A stretch of DNA of 64,000 bases, taken from Caldithrix sp. (GTDB taxonomy: Bacteria > Zhuqueibacterota > Zhuqueibacteria > Thermofontimicrobiales > Sulfurfontimicrobiaceae). A model generated the notes under the pieces. That model was given only the letters and a program-made list of their open reading frames with translations. It searched no databases and had not been told where the DNA came from. Location: assembly GCA_020722815.1 (NCBI GenBank), contig DYKB01000001.1, forward strand, positions 62,001-126,000, in the 5' to 3' direction. The translations under genes were made by a program, and so were the position numbers. Below, piece by piece: positions 28,376 to 38,648 of this stretch (position 1 is the stretch's first letter; each line of letters begins with the position of its first letter).

Positions 28376-31291
28376 ATGAAATTTAATCGAATGAATGCTT
28401 CGCTTCTTATCATATTATCATTGTTAATATTGAATACATCATCACAATTGCTTGCAAAAGATGATAATCCATGGCCATTATTATCAACTGAAGTGATTGG
28501 TGCGCGACAATTCATCCAACAGCATCCGACCTATGACGGGCGCGGGACGGTCATTTTTATTCTGGATTCGGGAATTGATGTGGGTGTACCAGGATTACAA
28601 AAGACTTCTGATGGAAAAGTAAAAATCGTTGACGTGTTCGATTTCTCAGGCCAGGGAGATGTAGCACTGGAAGTTGGCATTGAAAAAAAGGACAGTCTCG
28701 AGCAATTCATCGAACATCCGGAAGGTTTTCGCCTCTATGATTATCATAAATTGGATTATAAACCAGCGAATAACGAATATCTTATTGGCTTTTTGGATGA
28801 ATCTCGCTTTAAAAATTCAAAAGTCGATGATATAAACAATAATCAAATTATCGATGAAGAATTCGGGATTCTTGTTTTTGAAATCGAAAATGCTGGAAAA
28901 TATGAGTATATTGCCTATATCGATACAGATGCTGATGGCCAGGTTGATGATGAAACGCCGATTCATGACTATGGTGTGAAACAGGAATATTTTCAATTTC
29001 GCGGTCGGGACCCATTAAAGCAGAAAAATTTACTGAATTTTGCACTGAAAATCGATGTCGATAATATGCAAGTCTCTTTTCACTTCGATGATGGGGGACA
29101 TGGAACGCATGTTGCCGGTATCGCCGCCGGTTTTCAACTATTCGATCAGCCAGGCTATAATGGAATTGCGCCGGGAGCCCAGATTATCAGTCTCAAAATC
29201 GGGAATAATACCCTGGCCGGTAATGCAACCGTTACGGGAAGTATTCGCGAAGCCTTTATGTCCGGAGCGCGCTGGTCCCAACGACATCCGGGAATACCGG
29301 TTATTTTTAATTTGAGTTACGGAATGGGCGTTGAAATTGCCGGTGAAAGCCAGATTGAACGTTTCATTCAGGCTCTGGCTACTGAATATGATCATCTCAT
29401 GATTTTTTTAAGCGGAGGGAATATTGGGCCGGGGATTTCATCCATTGGTAAACCGGCCGGTTCAAATCGCACTTTTTCAACCGGCGCCCTGCTGGATAGG
29501 AAAAGTGCACGGGAGTTGTACGGCCTCAATTTATCTGCCGACAAAATATTTTACTTTAGTTCGAGAGGCGGAGAAGTACCGAAACCGGACGCAGTGGCCC
29601 CGGGAGTTGCGGCTTCAACGGTTCCACCTTTCGAAGCTGATGAAAAAAAATTTGGGACCAGTATGGCATCACCACAAGCCGCCGGGGCGGCTGCTATTTT
29701 ATTAAGTGGAATTCAGCAACAGAATTCTGAATTAGTAATAAAAAACTCCTGGATTTATCGGTCATTAAAGTTGGGGGCCATTCCATTAAAAGCATATTCT
29801 TTTTTAGATCAGGGGAATGGTATTGTTAATATCAATAATTCATTCCAGATATTAAAAAGCTATCTCAATAAAAATGATAAAATAACCGTGCTGGATTATG
29901 AAATTCGAACCGAATGTCCTGTTTTTAGCAGACATACCGGGTCAACGGCTTATTGGCGTACAGGGGGTTATTTTCCTACCATTGATGCGCCACAAACTTT
30001 TCTCATTAAACCAATTTTTGCAAAAGGGACAACCGCTGATCAGATGTGCCAATTTTTTGAGGGTTATGATTTAGAAACGACAGCCCCCTGGATCAAATTT
30101 AACCAACAAATGATTTATGTCAAAGGTGATGAGGGGACGACACTTAAAGTTTTTTATCAACCCGAACAGCTTCAGCAGCCAGGGCTCTATACCGGAAAAA
30201 TTATTGGTTATCAAAAGAATAAACCACATCGACCTGAAAATATCGAATTTGAATTACTCAATACAATTATTATTCCCTACCAATTTCATACCTTAAATAA
30301 TTATCAGAATAAATTTTTCGAGCAGCAAATCGAACCCGGTACCGTTAAACGCTATTTTTTACAAGTTCCGCCGGAAGCGAGTGCGATGGCGTTAGAATTT
30401 TTGCCCCATCAATCTCAATATTGTTCAGTCTATCCCATTATTTTTGATCCGGAAGGAAAGCGTTTCGCACTTTTAGAGAAATGTAGCAGTCGTGAACGAA
30501 ATAGTGTTTCCAAATTAATAAATGATGAAGATTTATTGCCTGGGATCTGGGAAGTTGTCGTTTATTCTCCCTTTATCGAACAGAAAGTATCCCAATTTTC
30601 ATTTCATGTTCATTTTACCGGTCTCCAATATACACCTTCAAATTTATCATCATTTACATATTCGAATGGCCAGAATCCAACCGGAGTTTTCAATATTATC
30701 AATAATTTTAATCAGCCAGTGGAATGTTTCGCAGAAGGCATTATTGCTGGTTACAGTCGGAGGTTTAAAAAAACACTTTATGAGGGCAATGATAATTTTT
30801 CCTATAATTTTCGAATAAACCAAAAGTTGGAAAAAGTTGTCTTTAAAATCGAGTTACCAACCGGGTCATTTCAAAAATTTACCAATATTGCGATCAATAT
30901 TAAAGACAAAGAGGGCAATTATCTCGTTCAGGATGGTATGACCTATTCAAATCGAACCATTTCTTTTGAAAATCCGAGCGAAGGCGTATATACTCTCGAA
31001 ATATTAGGTGCGCGAACATATACGCATGACGATGAAAGCTGGTCATTATTTCTCACCGAATACTATTATCAACCAACCTCGGAAAGAATCAAACTGGAAA
31101 TTCAGCAAAATTCAAAAAGTACTTTCGTTTTATTTCCGCAGATCAACACGCTTTTGAATTACACCCTTAGCGAAGCCCCGAAAATCACGCCTGAAGGATT
31201 TCATTCATTTGGTCTGGTTATGTTTAAAGATAAAGATTCAAAACAAATCATCGCAACCTTGCCAATTAAACTAAAAACAGACACAGAATAG
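28376..31291 (+). CDS. Secreted subtilisin-family (S8) peptidase, TPP II-like
   Basis: The 971-residue protein has a signal peptide (residues 1-28) and the S8 catalytic triad: Asp64 in ILDSGIDVG, His242 in GGHGTHVAG and Ser429 in GTSMASPQAAG, with the oxyanion Asn in LSGGNIGPG. A 178-residue stretch between Asp and His and a long beta-rich C-terminus (about 500 residues) resemble tripeptidyl-peptidase II rather than classical subtilisins. There is no obvious propeptide or T9SS tail. It likely degrades peptides in the periplasm or outside. Its stop codon is one base from that of the convergent FHA gene. Confidence 0.88.
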   Translation: MKFNRMNASLLIILSLLILNTSSQLLAKDDNPWPLLSTEVIGARQFIQQHPTYDGRGTVIFILDSGIDVGVPGLQKTSDGKVKIVDVFDFSGQGDVALEVGIEKKDSLEQFIEHPEGFRLYDYHKLDYKPANNEYLIGFLDESRFKNSKVDDINNNQIIDEEFGILVFEIENAGKYEYIAYIDTDADGQVDDETPIHDYGVKQEYFQFRGRDPLKQKNLLNFALKIDVDNMQVSFHFDDGGHGTHVAGIAAGFQLFDQPGYNGIAPGAQIISLKIGNNTLAGNATVTGSIREAFMSGARWSQRHPGIPVIFNLSYGMGVEIAGESQIERFIQALATEYDHLMIFLSGGNIGPGISSIGKPAGSNRTFSTGALLDRKSARELYGLNLSADKIFYFSSRGGEVPKPDAVAPGVAASTVPPFEADEKKFGTSMASPQAAGAAAILLSGIQQQNSELVIKNSWIYRSLKLGAIPLKAYSFLDQGNGIVNINNSFQILKSYLNKNDKITVLDYEIRTECPVFSRHTGSTAYWRTGGYFPTIDAPQTFLIKPIFAKGTTADQMCQFFEGYDLETTAPWIKFNQQMIYVKGDEGTTLKVFYQPEQLQQPGLYTGKIIGYQKNKPHRPENIEFELLNTIIIPYQFHTLNNYQNKFFEQQIEPGTVKRYFLQVPPEASAMALEFLPHQSQYCSVYPIIFDPEGKRFALLEKCSSRERNSVSKLINDEDLLPGIWEVVVYSPFIEQKVSQFSFHVHFTGLQYTPSNLSSFTYSNGQNPTGVFNIINNFNQPVECFAEGIIAGYSRRFKKTLYEGNDNFSYNFRINQKLEKVVFKIELPTGSFQKFTNIAINIKDKEGNYLVQDGMTYSNRTISFENPSEGVYTLEILGARTYTHDDESWSLFLTEYYYQPTSERIKLEIQQNSKSTFVLFPQINTLLNYTLSEAPKITPEGFHSFGLVMFKDKDSKQIIATLPIKLKTDTE

Positions 31292-31292
31292 A

Positions 31293-32438
31293 TCAACTTA
31301 TCTTGATAATAAGCGTAAAAATTCCAATCGAGATTAAATCGTCATTTTTCAGGAGCGCCTCGGAAACGCGTTCCCCATTGACAATCACACCATTGGCACT
31401 ATTCTGATCAAATATCCGATATTCTTCTCCTTTCCGAACGATGAGGGCATGATTTCGGCTTACTGTATCGTCTTTTAAAAATATATCCGCTGTTTTCGTT
31501 CGGCCAATCCGACATTCCGATTTAAATCGATGTTCACCGATTACTTTTTCCTGCTCATAAATAATAATCGTGGCAGGAGATTGATCAGATTCATCTTCAA
31601 GGGTTTGATCCTCACTATCCATTGATGGCCCCTGTACGCATACGGTTGCTTCTTCTTCAACATCGATATGTTGGCCGGTACTCAAATCCTCTATGGAACG
31701 CTGATTTTCATCAGCGACGACAGCGATTGTGGCATCATTAAGATTGATTATATTTTCGTCAGTACTTTTATCGGCCTCACTATCCGGCATTTTATTTTCT
31801 TCACCCTGAAGTTCGCTTGATAAGCCGGACTCAAACAGAACTCCTGTTTGAATATTCGGACCAGCAATCAATTCTTCATTATTTTCATGAATTGGAGGAA
31901 CTTTATCTGAATCGTTCAAACGGGACAATTCAAAAGATTCTCCTGATATTTCTTCGAGCATTAAGATATCATTCTTGATTTTTGTTATCGCCTGTTCAAA
32001 ATCTTCAATTATTTTATTCTCAACTGTTTCGATTTCACGAACCTTTTCATCATCAAACTCGCCCAAAATTCCCCGTAATTTCACCTCTTCCAATGAAAGT
32101 TGATGATTTTTTAGCTGGTTTGAATTTTTTTTTTCGATATCAACCAATTTTTTTAATTCATCGCGAATTTCAGTCTTACAATTTTCAAAAACTGATGAAA
32201 TTTCACTTCGCTTTTGTAAATATTCTTTCTTCAATTTTTGATAAACAACATCACTGACCTCAGACTGATGCTCATCCAATTTCACTAATCGCTCTAAAAT
32301 AATATTAAACTCATTCCTGACCTGCCGTGCTTTTTCGATAATTTCGTGATTTATTTCATAAATAACAGGAAGTTGACTGTTATTTATTTCGTTCGCTGAA
32401 TGTTCTGTCTTTTGATTTTTAGATGTCATGTTCCGCAT
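31293..32438 (-). CDS. FHA-domain protein with coiled coil
   Basis: The 381-residue soluble protein has a charged coiled-coil N-terminal half (about residues 25-165), an acidic low-complexity middle and a C-terminal FHA domain (about 290-381): CRIGRTKTADIFLKDDTVSRNHA, then NSANGVIVNGERV. FHA domains bind phosphothreonine peptides, so it probably reads Ser/Thr kinase signals; no such kinase is in the window. The gene is monocistronic. Confidence 0.88.
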   Translation of the reverse strand: MRNMTSKNQKTEHSANEINNSQLPVIYEINHEIIEKARQVRNEFNIILERLVKLDEHQSEVSDVVYQKLKKEYLQKRSEISSVFENCKTEIRDELKKLVDIEKKNSNQLKNHQLSLEEVKLRGILGEFDDEKVREIETVENKIIEDFEQAITKIKNDILMLEEISGESFELSRLNDSDKVPPIHENNEELIAGPNIQTGVLFESGLSSELQGEENKMPDSEADKSTDENIINLNDATIAVVADENQRSIEDLSTGQHIDVEEEATVCVQGPSMDSEDQTLEDESDQSPATIIIYEQEKVIGEHRFKSECRIGRTKTADIFLKDDTVSRNHALIVRKGEEYRIFDQNSANGVIVNGERVSEALLKNDDLISIGIFTLIIKIS

Positions 32439-32499
32439 CCTTTGTAAATGGTCGTAATAATTTATGCTCCTTTGGAAGGGTTATTTTTATCCCTATTTC

Positions 32500-32528
32500 A
32501 AAATATACTTTTCTTGATAAAATGTCAA
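32500..32528 (-). promoter_or_regulatory. Sigma70-like promoter for the FHA gene
   Basis: On the minus strand TTGACA (32528-32523), 17 bp, TATTTT (32505-32500), about 60 bp before the ATG at 32438. Confidence 0.55.
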
Positions 32529-32726
32529 GTAAAATAATTCTGCTTTGCCCATAATTGCGCGAAAATTGGCATGATCTCCTTAATCCCCATTAATTGGAAA
32601 AAGTGGAAAATTAGCTTGCTTTTTTACATAAAATTATTTTTATTCTGTTTTACGCACCTGCGCTAAAAAGGTAAAATCCTGTCTTTCTGCGCGAAGCGAA
32701 AAATCTCATCAGTCTAGGAGCAAAAA

Positions 32727-33233
32727 TTGAAAAAAATCATCATCATCGTTCTGGCTATCATTGTTCTGGTAAGCCTTGATCTGATAACCAAAGAGTGGGC
32801 TGTTAAAAATCTAAAAACCACCTATGGTTTCGATGTCATCGACGGATTCTGGCGTTTTGATTATGTTGAAAATCACAATATTGCTTTCGGAATCGGGACA
32901 CAACTCCCTGAATCGTTTAAACAACCCATTATTTTGGCAACGAATATTCTGGCGCTGGTCTTTTTACTGATTTTTATGCGGCAGGCTCCCAAATCTATCC
33001 TGCTCTACACCAGTGCCACTGTTATCATTTCCGGCGCAATCGGCAATTTAATAGATCGAATTCATAATGGTTTTGTCGTTGATTTTATTCACTGGTATTA
33101 TCAAAGTTTTCACTGGCCTGTTTTTAACCTGGCGGACGCTTATGTAACAGTCGGAATGGTGCTCCTGTTTATTGAATTCCTGTTTTTTAACAATCCCCAG
33201 AAATTAGACAAGGCTGCCAACCTTACCTCATAA
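32727..33233 (+). CDS. lspA: Lipoprotein signal peptidase (signal peptidase II)
   Basis: The 168-residue protein has four membrane helices and the LspA aspartates in GNLIDRI plus VVDFI (about 105-120) and FNLADAYVTVG (about 134), with the N-terminal DLITKEWAV and YVENHNIAFG motifs. It cleaves prolipoprotein signal peptides before the lipidated Cys in the inner membrane. The TPR/TlpA-like protein encoded at 40919-42781 is a likely substrate. Confidence 0.95.
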   Translation: MKKIIIIVLAIIVLVSLDLITKEWAVKNLKTTYGFDVIDGFWRFDYVENHNIAFGIGTQLPESFKQPIILATNILALVFLLIFMRQAPKSILLYTSATVIISGAIGNLIDRIHNGFVVDFIHWYYQSFHWPVFNLADAYVTVGMVLLFIEFLFFNNPQKLDKAANLTS

Positions 33234-33239
33234 AACAAA

Positions 33240-33269
33240 CAATCCCTTAAACTTGCGATTAAGGGATTG
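33240..33269 (+). terminator. Hairpin between lspA and the convergent giant gene
   Basis: CAATCCCTTAA (33240-33250) pairs perfectly with TTAAGGGATTG (33259-33269). There is no strong T run on either side, so termination efficiency is uncertain; its place seven bases after the lspA stop supports the role. Confidence 0.6.
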
Positions 33270-33316
33270 CCTGAATTTATCCAAATAAATCTATTAAACA
33301 CCAAATTGATTTTTAT

Positions 33317-36300
33317 TTACTTGAGATATAATAATTTTTTAACCTCATTATAAACAACTGATTGGCCACCAGATTTTTCTTTATCCACCGGATTAATTTG
33401 CAAGCTTGCCAGGTAAACACCATTGGCAATATGCGTTCCAAATTCGTCCGTTGCATCCCAGTGGATATTGTATTTCCCGGCTTCGAGCAATTCATCTGTC
33501 AAAACTTTTACTTCCTGACCCAATATATTATAAATAATGAGCTTCACGCGATATTTTTGGGGTAAATCAAAGCGAATCTGTGTACCGCCATTAAACGGAT
33601 TGGGGTAGTTTTGATAGAGTTTAAAATTTTCTGGCACTAAAGTCAGATTATTTTTCATCTCTTCTTCATCTTTAATTTCCTGTACCATTACCAGATACAT
33701 CGATTTGGCACCGTTTCCGCCAGCTGACAGATTACCACCTAAAACAATCTCACCAGCGGGTTGTATCCGTTCCCAAACAATGTATTGATGGGATAAATCA
33801 CTCACCTGAATAACCTGGTTGGTCTTATTGAAGTTTTGTTCCAGCCAATAAGGAACTGTCAAAGCACGCGAATCATAGCCAATACAAATACGAACGTTGG
33901 TTTCAACCTGGAATGTGAGAAATCGTTCATCCGTACGCCAACGATCTGTATTGGCTGTCATCAACCATAATAAATTTTGATTTTCTTTCGGCAAAATGGT
34001 CAATTTATACGCCCTGTCAATAAAATATTTATCGCCAACTTCCAGGGAATCAACAAGGTAATGATTTAAACTTATATTCTTTAAGAATGAATTTGCCTGA
34101 TAAATGTATGAAAATGCACTATTTTGTTTAATAACATTCGGATTCGCTGCCAGGTCTTTAATATTGCTCACCGTGATGATATATCGTCCTCGCTCAAAGT
34201 GCTGGGTGGTTGTCAGGAAGACGCCCGCCCGGGAGGAGTCTACTTTCGCAGTCAGAACTTCAATATCATTTGAAATTTTAAAGTTTTCCACCTGTTCAGC
34301 AGTCAATCTGTCAATTTTTTCACTAAATTCAACATAAACCATTTTCGGATCGATTAATTTCGCAGTAGTAATTTGCGGCGATGTATTATCAACCGATTCA
34401 AAATAATATGTTTTATTGGTATTCGAAGGTATTTCATTGGCTTTTGCTGCCAAATCAAACAATTTATTGACAATTAGCCGATAAGTTCGACCACGTGTAT
34501 GCCCTGATGTTTTTAAATGTACAACCCGCTGATTTTGATCGAGCTTGACATTATAAATCTGAATACCATTATCGATTGAATAATTTTCTTTCGTCTCAGC
34601 CGATGATTGTTCCAGGCTTTCATTAAAATAGGCAACAACCTGATTTTCACCAATGATTTTTACCGAATCCAGTGCTGGTGCGACAGCATCAACCGATTCT
34701 ATAAAATAGTCCAGCGAAGTGTTCGGTAAAATTGAATTCGGCGTATCTGCCCGGTCAAAAATATTATTTAATTGAAGCCTGTATGAAGTCCCCGGTGTAT
34801 GGGGTGATGTTGTTAAGCTCACCGAGGTTAAATTATTCTCAACCTGTGCTTTCCGGACTTCAATCCCTTTATCAATAAAGTAATTGGTCGTTTTTTCACC
34901 GGATATATGATCTATCTGTTCATTAAAGACCACTTCGAGATGCACCTCCGAATGCACTTTGACACCCAATACCTGGGGGCCTTCCTGATCAATCAACTCA
35001 AAATAGTAGCTATAACTTGAATTCGGCCATATTTCATTGGGCGGCTGTGCCAGGTCATGAATTCGATTGACCTGAATCAAATAGTCACGCCCGCGTTTAT
35101 GAGCACTGGTTTGTATTCGAACGGTTCTTTGATCATGAAATAAAGTGGCGGAGGAAATAAAAATTCCGTTATTGATAAAATAATTATTGGTATTCTCAGC
35201 CGAACTCTTTTCAACTTGTTCTGAAAAAACAACCTTCAGAACCGTTTCACTTTCCAGATTTACCACCACAATTGCCGGTTTTATGGTATCAATCGTTGAT
35301 AATGAATAGGAATAGGAAGTATTTTGTTTTATTTCATTCGGAACAACGGCCAGATCATATATTTTATTTAAGGTAATTGTATAGACTTCACCTCGTTGAT
35401 GGCGTGATGTCTTGAGAACAACCACCAAATTATTCGATTGCAGCGTCGCTTTTTGAATCTGAATCCCTTTATCGATTGAATAATTCGATATTTTTTCCGC
35501 AGAAATTTTATCCAATGGTTCTGTAAAAGTGATTTCAATTTCGCTTTCAGAATTAATTCGGAAAATGGAAATCTCCGGCGCAATCATATCCACGATTTTA
35601 AAATAGTATGAAGCAGTACTATTCACCACAATTACATTTGGCGGGATTGCCCGATCCAAAACATAATTGATTGTGACGGAATAGTTTGTCCCCCGACTAT
35701 GTTCAGAAGTCGTCAGGTGAACCAGTCGCATATTGGCATCAAGCTCGGCACTCAATATCCGAATACCTTTATCAATCGAATAATTTGTTACTTTTTCCGC
35801 CGATATTTTTTCTACAGGTTCACTAAACAGAATATCGATTTTCGTGGCACTTAAAATCTCAACCGAAGTGATTTGGGGCGGCGTCGTATCCGTCGCCTGC
35901 AAGACATAAGTCTGTTGACTATTTACAGCGATGATATTCCCCGGCGTTGCCCGATCTTGAATGTTATTGATGGTAATTTTATAAGTCACTTCGGCATCAT
36001 GGGTGGAAGTTGTCAGCCAAACAATTTTTAAATTATCACGAAGCGTCGCGCTCACCACTTCAATTCCATTATCAATATGATAATTGGCAATATTTTCCGC
36101 CGATTCGCGTGTCACCTGTTCACTAAATACTATTTCTACTTTTTTCGCATCTAAAATAAGAACGGCCTCAATCTTCGGGGGTTCCGTGTCAATAATTTCA
36201 AAAATATAATTCATTACGCTATTGGCTGCTATCAAATTGGGCGGATTTGCCTTATCTTGTATATTTTTAACCGTAATGGCGTATGTCTTTCCGCGTTCAT

Positions 36301-38317
36301 GAGCAGTCGTGGTTAATGTAACCTTCATTTCAGATTCATCTAATTTGGCCGCTTCAATTTTGATCCCATTATCAATACGATAGTTGGTGGCCAATTCTGC
36401 TGAATTTTTTTCCAGCGCTTCGGTAAAAACGAGTTCTATTTCTGTTAAACTCTTTTTATTGATAGTGGAAAGTATCGGCGGTTCGCTATCAGGTGCCTCC
36501 ATAAAATAGGCTAACTGACTATTCGCGGCAATCAGATTTGGCGATTTCGCACGATCTGCTATATTATTCACCGTAAGTTTATAATTGCGATTTCCTGCAT
36601 GTTCCGATGTCGTTAAAATAACTGACTTCAATTCAGTTTGCAACCGGGCACTTTGAACGACGACCCCCTGATCGATGGAATAGTTATTTTTGTTTTCAGC
36701 CGATTCCTGAGTAATCAATTCACTAAATTCGACTTTGATTTCTGTTAAATTTAATGGGATGACTTTTTCCAGCACCGGTGGGGTCACATCAACGGCTTCT
36801 TTAAAATAAGTCATCTGGGAATTTGGTGTAATAACATTCCCATTCACGGATCGATCTTTAATATTACGAATCGTAATCGTATAAATATGGCCAGGCGTAT
36901 GTTCTGATGTATTTAAATAAACTGTTTTATTATCAGATTGCAATTTCACCAGGTGAACAACAATCCCATCACTAATTGAAAAATTTTGAACGGTTTCTGC
37001 CGAAGCCTTTGTCACACCTTCGCTGAAAACAACTTCAACCAGACTGGGAGTCAGTAATTCCACCTTTGCAATCGTTGGCGGAACAATATCCGCTTGTTCC
37101 AATTTATAGGTTTTAGTGCTGTTGGCCGGAATTGAATTGGGCGGATATGCTAAATCCTGAATTCCATTCATCAAAATTGTGTAGAGATGATTATACGCGT
37201 GCTGTGTCGTTGTCAAAGTCACGCGTTGCTCATCGGCGGACAAACTGGCGCTGATAATCTGAATGCCATCATCTATCTGATAATTTTCAGCATCTTCAGC
37301 GGTACTTTTGGATACTTTCTCAGAAAAATTAATTTCCACCTGTGTCAAAGCTACCAATAGCACCGAAGTAATCTGGGGCGGTTCTTTATCTAATTTGCCC
37401 ACAACATAATTGAGAATCGTATTCGGCTTTATAATATTCGCTTTCGGGGCCAAGTCCGCAATATTATTAACAGTTAAACTATATTCCCGATTATTCGGAT
37501 GTTCACTGGTGGTTAAAGTCACGCTCTTTTCATCGCTTTCAAGCAATGCCGCGCTAATTGTCACGCCATTGGAGATCGAATAATTTTTTATATTCTGTGC
37601 GATGTTCCGATTCACTTTTTCGCTAAAAGTAATTTGTAATTGAGTTGCCTGTAACACCTCCAGTTTGACAATTGTTGGCCGGGTGGTATCTGGTAAAATA
37701 AAATTATAAACTACAGTTGAATTTGCAGCAATGGTATTCGGGGGATTATATCTATCCTTTATATTATTGATCGTGAGTGTATAATCACCTTCAATCTGGT
37801 GGGCACTCGTCGTCAGATGAACAAGTTGGAATTGACTTTCATCTAACTGCGCTTTTAAAACCAGAATTCCATTATTAATGGCATAATTCGCCACCATCTC
37901 AGCCGATTCTTTTGTGACGGCTTCACTAAAGGTAACATCAAGCTGCGTGGAAGAATTGATTCTGCATAATTGTATTTTGGGCGGAGTTGTATCGACCGAA
38001 CGAGTGGTTCCCGATACTTCTCTTGAGTAAGCACTCTCATTGCCGGCTGAATCATAAGCAGTCAAAACAAAGTAATATGTCGTATTTGAATTTAAATTAT
38101 TTAAGGTGTAAGTCGTAATCTTACCGACATCAATATTATTAGGATATTTACCGGTAGCCGTACCATAATAAATTTTATACCCCTTCAAATCTTTTTCACT
38201 ATTTTGGTCCCAGAGTAATTTCAGTGATTCTGCGTTGAGTAACGTATTAACCCCTGAAAAAACAAAAATAAAAAGTAAAATCAAAATCTCCATAATGGAA
38301 ACTTTAAGCCTTGCCAT
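33317..38317 (-). CDS. Giant T9SS-secreted protein with thirteen Ig-like repeats
   Basis: The 1666-residue protein has a signal peptide, one fibronectin III domain (about 30-110), and thirteen tandem Ig-like (SwmB-type) units. Each unit opens with D-x-x-x-P and contains FSE, SAE, NYxIxxGI, TSxH and NxIxxN motifs. A domain follows with KYFIDRAYKLT and CIGYDSRALTVPYWL, then a type A T9SS sorting domain opening YQNYPNPFNGG. The protein should be exported by Sec, moved across the outer membrane by T9SS and released or anchored. ATG 38317 is chosen over upstream codons because GGGTAAGG precedes it and the sigma54 promoter start lies downstream of 38380. Adhesion or matrix function is inferred. Confidence 0.85.
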   Translation of the reverse strand: MARLKVSIMEILILLFIFVFSGVNTLLNAESLKLLWDQNSEKDLKGYKIYYGTATGKYPNNIDVGKITTYTLNNLNSNTTYYFVLTAYDSAGNESAYSREVSGTTRSVDTTPPKIQLCRINSSTQLDVTFSEAVTKESAEMVANYAINNGILVLKAQLDESQFQLVHLTTSAHQIEGDYTLTINNIKDRYNPPNTIAANSTVVYNFILPDTTRPTIVKLEVLQATQLQITFSEKVNRNIAQNIKNYSISNGVTISAALLESDEKSVTLTTSEHPNNREYSLTVNNIADLAPKANIIKPNTILNYVVGKLDKEPPQITSVLLVALTQVEINFSEKVSKSTAEDAENYQIDDGIQIISASLSADEQRVTLTTTQHAYNHLYTILMNGIQDLAYPPNSIPANSTKTYKLEQADIVPPTIAKVELLTPSLVEVVFSEGVTKASAETVQNFSISDGIVVHLVKLQSDNKTVYLNTSEHTPGHIYTITIRNIKDRSVNGNVITPNSQMTYFKEAVDVTPPVLEKVIPLNLTEIKVEFSELITQESAENKNNYSIDQGVVVQSARLQTELKSVILTTSEHAGNRNYKLTVNNIADRAKSPNLIAANSQLAYFMEAPDSEPPILSTINKKSLTEIELVFTEALEKNSAELATNYRIDNGIKIEAAKLDESEMKVTLTTTAHERGKTYAITVKNIQDKANPPNLIAANSVMNYIFEIIDTEPPKIEAVLILDAKKVEIVFSEQVTRESAENIANYHIDNGIEVVSATLRDNLKIVWLTTSTHDAEVTYKITINNIQDRATPGNIIAVNSQQTYVLQATDTTPPQITSVEILSATKIDILFSEPVEKISAEKVTNYSIDKGIRILSAELDANMRLVHLTTSEHSRGTNYSVTINYVLDRAIPPNVIVVNSTASYYFKIVDMIAPEISIFRINSESEIEITFTEPLDKISAEKISNYSIDKGIQIQKATLQSNNLVVVLKTSRHQRGEVYTITLNKIYDLAVVPNEIKQNTSYSYSLSTIDTIKPAIVVVNLESETVLKVVFSEQVEKSSAENTNNYFINNGIFISSATLFHDQRTVRIQTSAHKRGRDYLIQVNRIHDLAQPPNEIWPNSSYSYYFELIDQEGPQVLGVKVHSEVHLEVVFNEQIDHISGEKTTNYFIDKGIEVRKAQVENNLTSVSLTTSPHTPGTSYRLQLNNIFDRADTPNSILPNTSLDYFIESVDAVAPALDSVKIIGENQVVAYFNESLEQSSAETKENYSIDNGIQIYNVKLDQNQRVVHLKTSGHTRGRTYRLIVNKLFDLAAKANEIPSNTNKTYYFESVDNTSPQITTAKLIDPKMVYVEFSEKIDRLTAEQVENFKISNDIEVLTAKVDSSRAGVFLTTTQHFERGRYIITVSNIKDLAANPNVIKQNSAFSYIYQANSFLKNISLNHYLVDSLEVGDKYFIDRAYKLTILPKENQNLLWLMTANTDRWRTDERFLTFQVETNVRICIGYDSRALTVPYWLEQNFNKTNQVIQVSDLSHQYIVWERIQPAGEIVLGGNLSAGGNGAKSMYLVMVQEIKDEEEMKNNLTLVPENFKLYQNYPNPFNGGTQIRFDLPQKYRVKLIIYNILGQEVKVLTDELLEAGKYNIHWDATDEFGTHIANGVYLASLQINPVDKEKSGGQSVVYNEVKKLLYLK
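34091..37993 (-). repeat. Thirteen tandem coding repeats of 300 bp
   Basis: Thirteen consecutive units of 100 codons (the first has 101) fill this stretch of the giant gene. The units share a protein pattern but are well diverged at DNA level, so they are old duplications kept at constant length. Confidence 0.85.
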
Positions 38318-38376
38318 ATCCTTACCCTTTCTTATCTTATCAAATAAATAGAGATCACTTGCCATTTTGACTTTAC

Positions 38377-38391
38377 GCAAGGAATATGCCA
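38377..38391 (-). promoter_or_regulatory. Sigma54 (-24/-12) promoter of the giant T9SS gene
   Basis: On the minus strand TGGCAT, five bases, TTGC (38391-38377), with GG and GC exactly ten bases apart as sigma54 requires. Transcription would start near 38365, about 48 bases before the ATG at 38317. I scanned the regions upstream of the other genes for this pattern by eye and found no other match. Confidence 0.75.
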
Positions 38392-38648
38392 GGTGAGGGC
38401 TTCAAATTTTTATTAATATAAGTACAATAAAATAAATGCATTATATCCATTTAATTATATATCATTTTGGTAATTAATTGAAGGAAGCTTTATTTATGAA
38501 ATTCAATAACGTAAATTAAAAACAATTTTGTTTAAATGAGATTATACAGGAATGTAAATCAAATTTAGCGGTTTATGATATGAATTCATGTACGAAAATG
38601 TGAAAGCGATAAAAGGAAACCGAAGATGAGATAATCGGAATGATGAAA
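38392..38648. other. AT-rich region between the sigma54 activator gene and its likely target
   Basis: About 257 bp with no gene. This is where enhancer sites for the activator would be expected relative to the sigma54 promoter; I see no clear pair of dyads in it. Confidence 0.5.

Noticed and set aside
26630-31291. I9-like protein as the dedicated propeptide of the subtilase
   Set aside because: The genes are separated by an opposite-strand gene and over 1 kb; nothing in the sequence ties them together.
32566-32590. TTGGCAT motif upstream of lspA as a second sigma54 promoter
   Set aside because: The -12 element is missing; the sequence at the required distance is CCTTA instead of TTGC.
34091-37993. 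Regular spacing that could be read as a CRISPR or satellite array
   Set aside because: The periodicity is 300 bp, the units are diverged in DNA and all lie in one long reading frame; they are protein domains.
38317-38380. Longer N-terminus for the giant T9SS protein starting at 38380
   Set aside because: It would begin upstream of the predicted sigma54 transcription start, lacks a ribosome binding site and would put 21 charged residues before the signal peptide.
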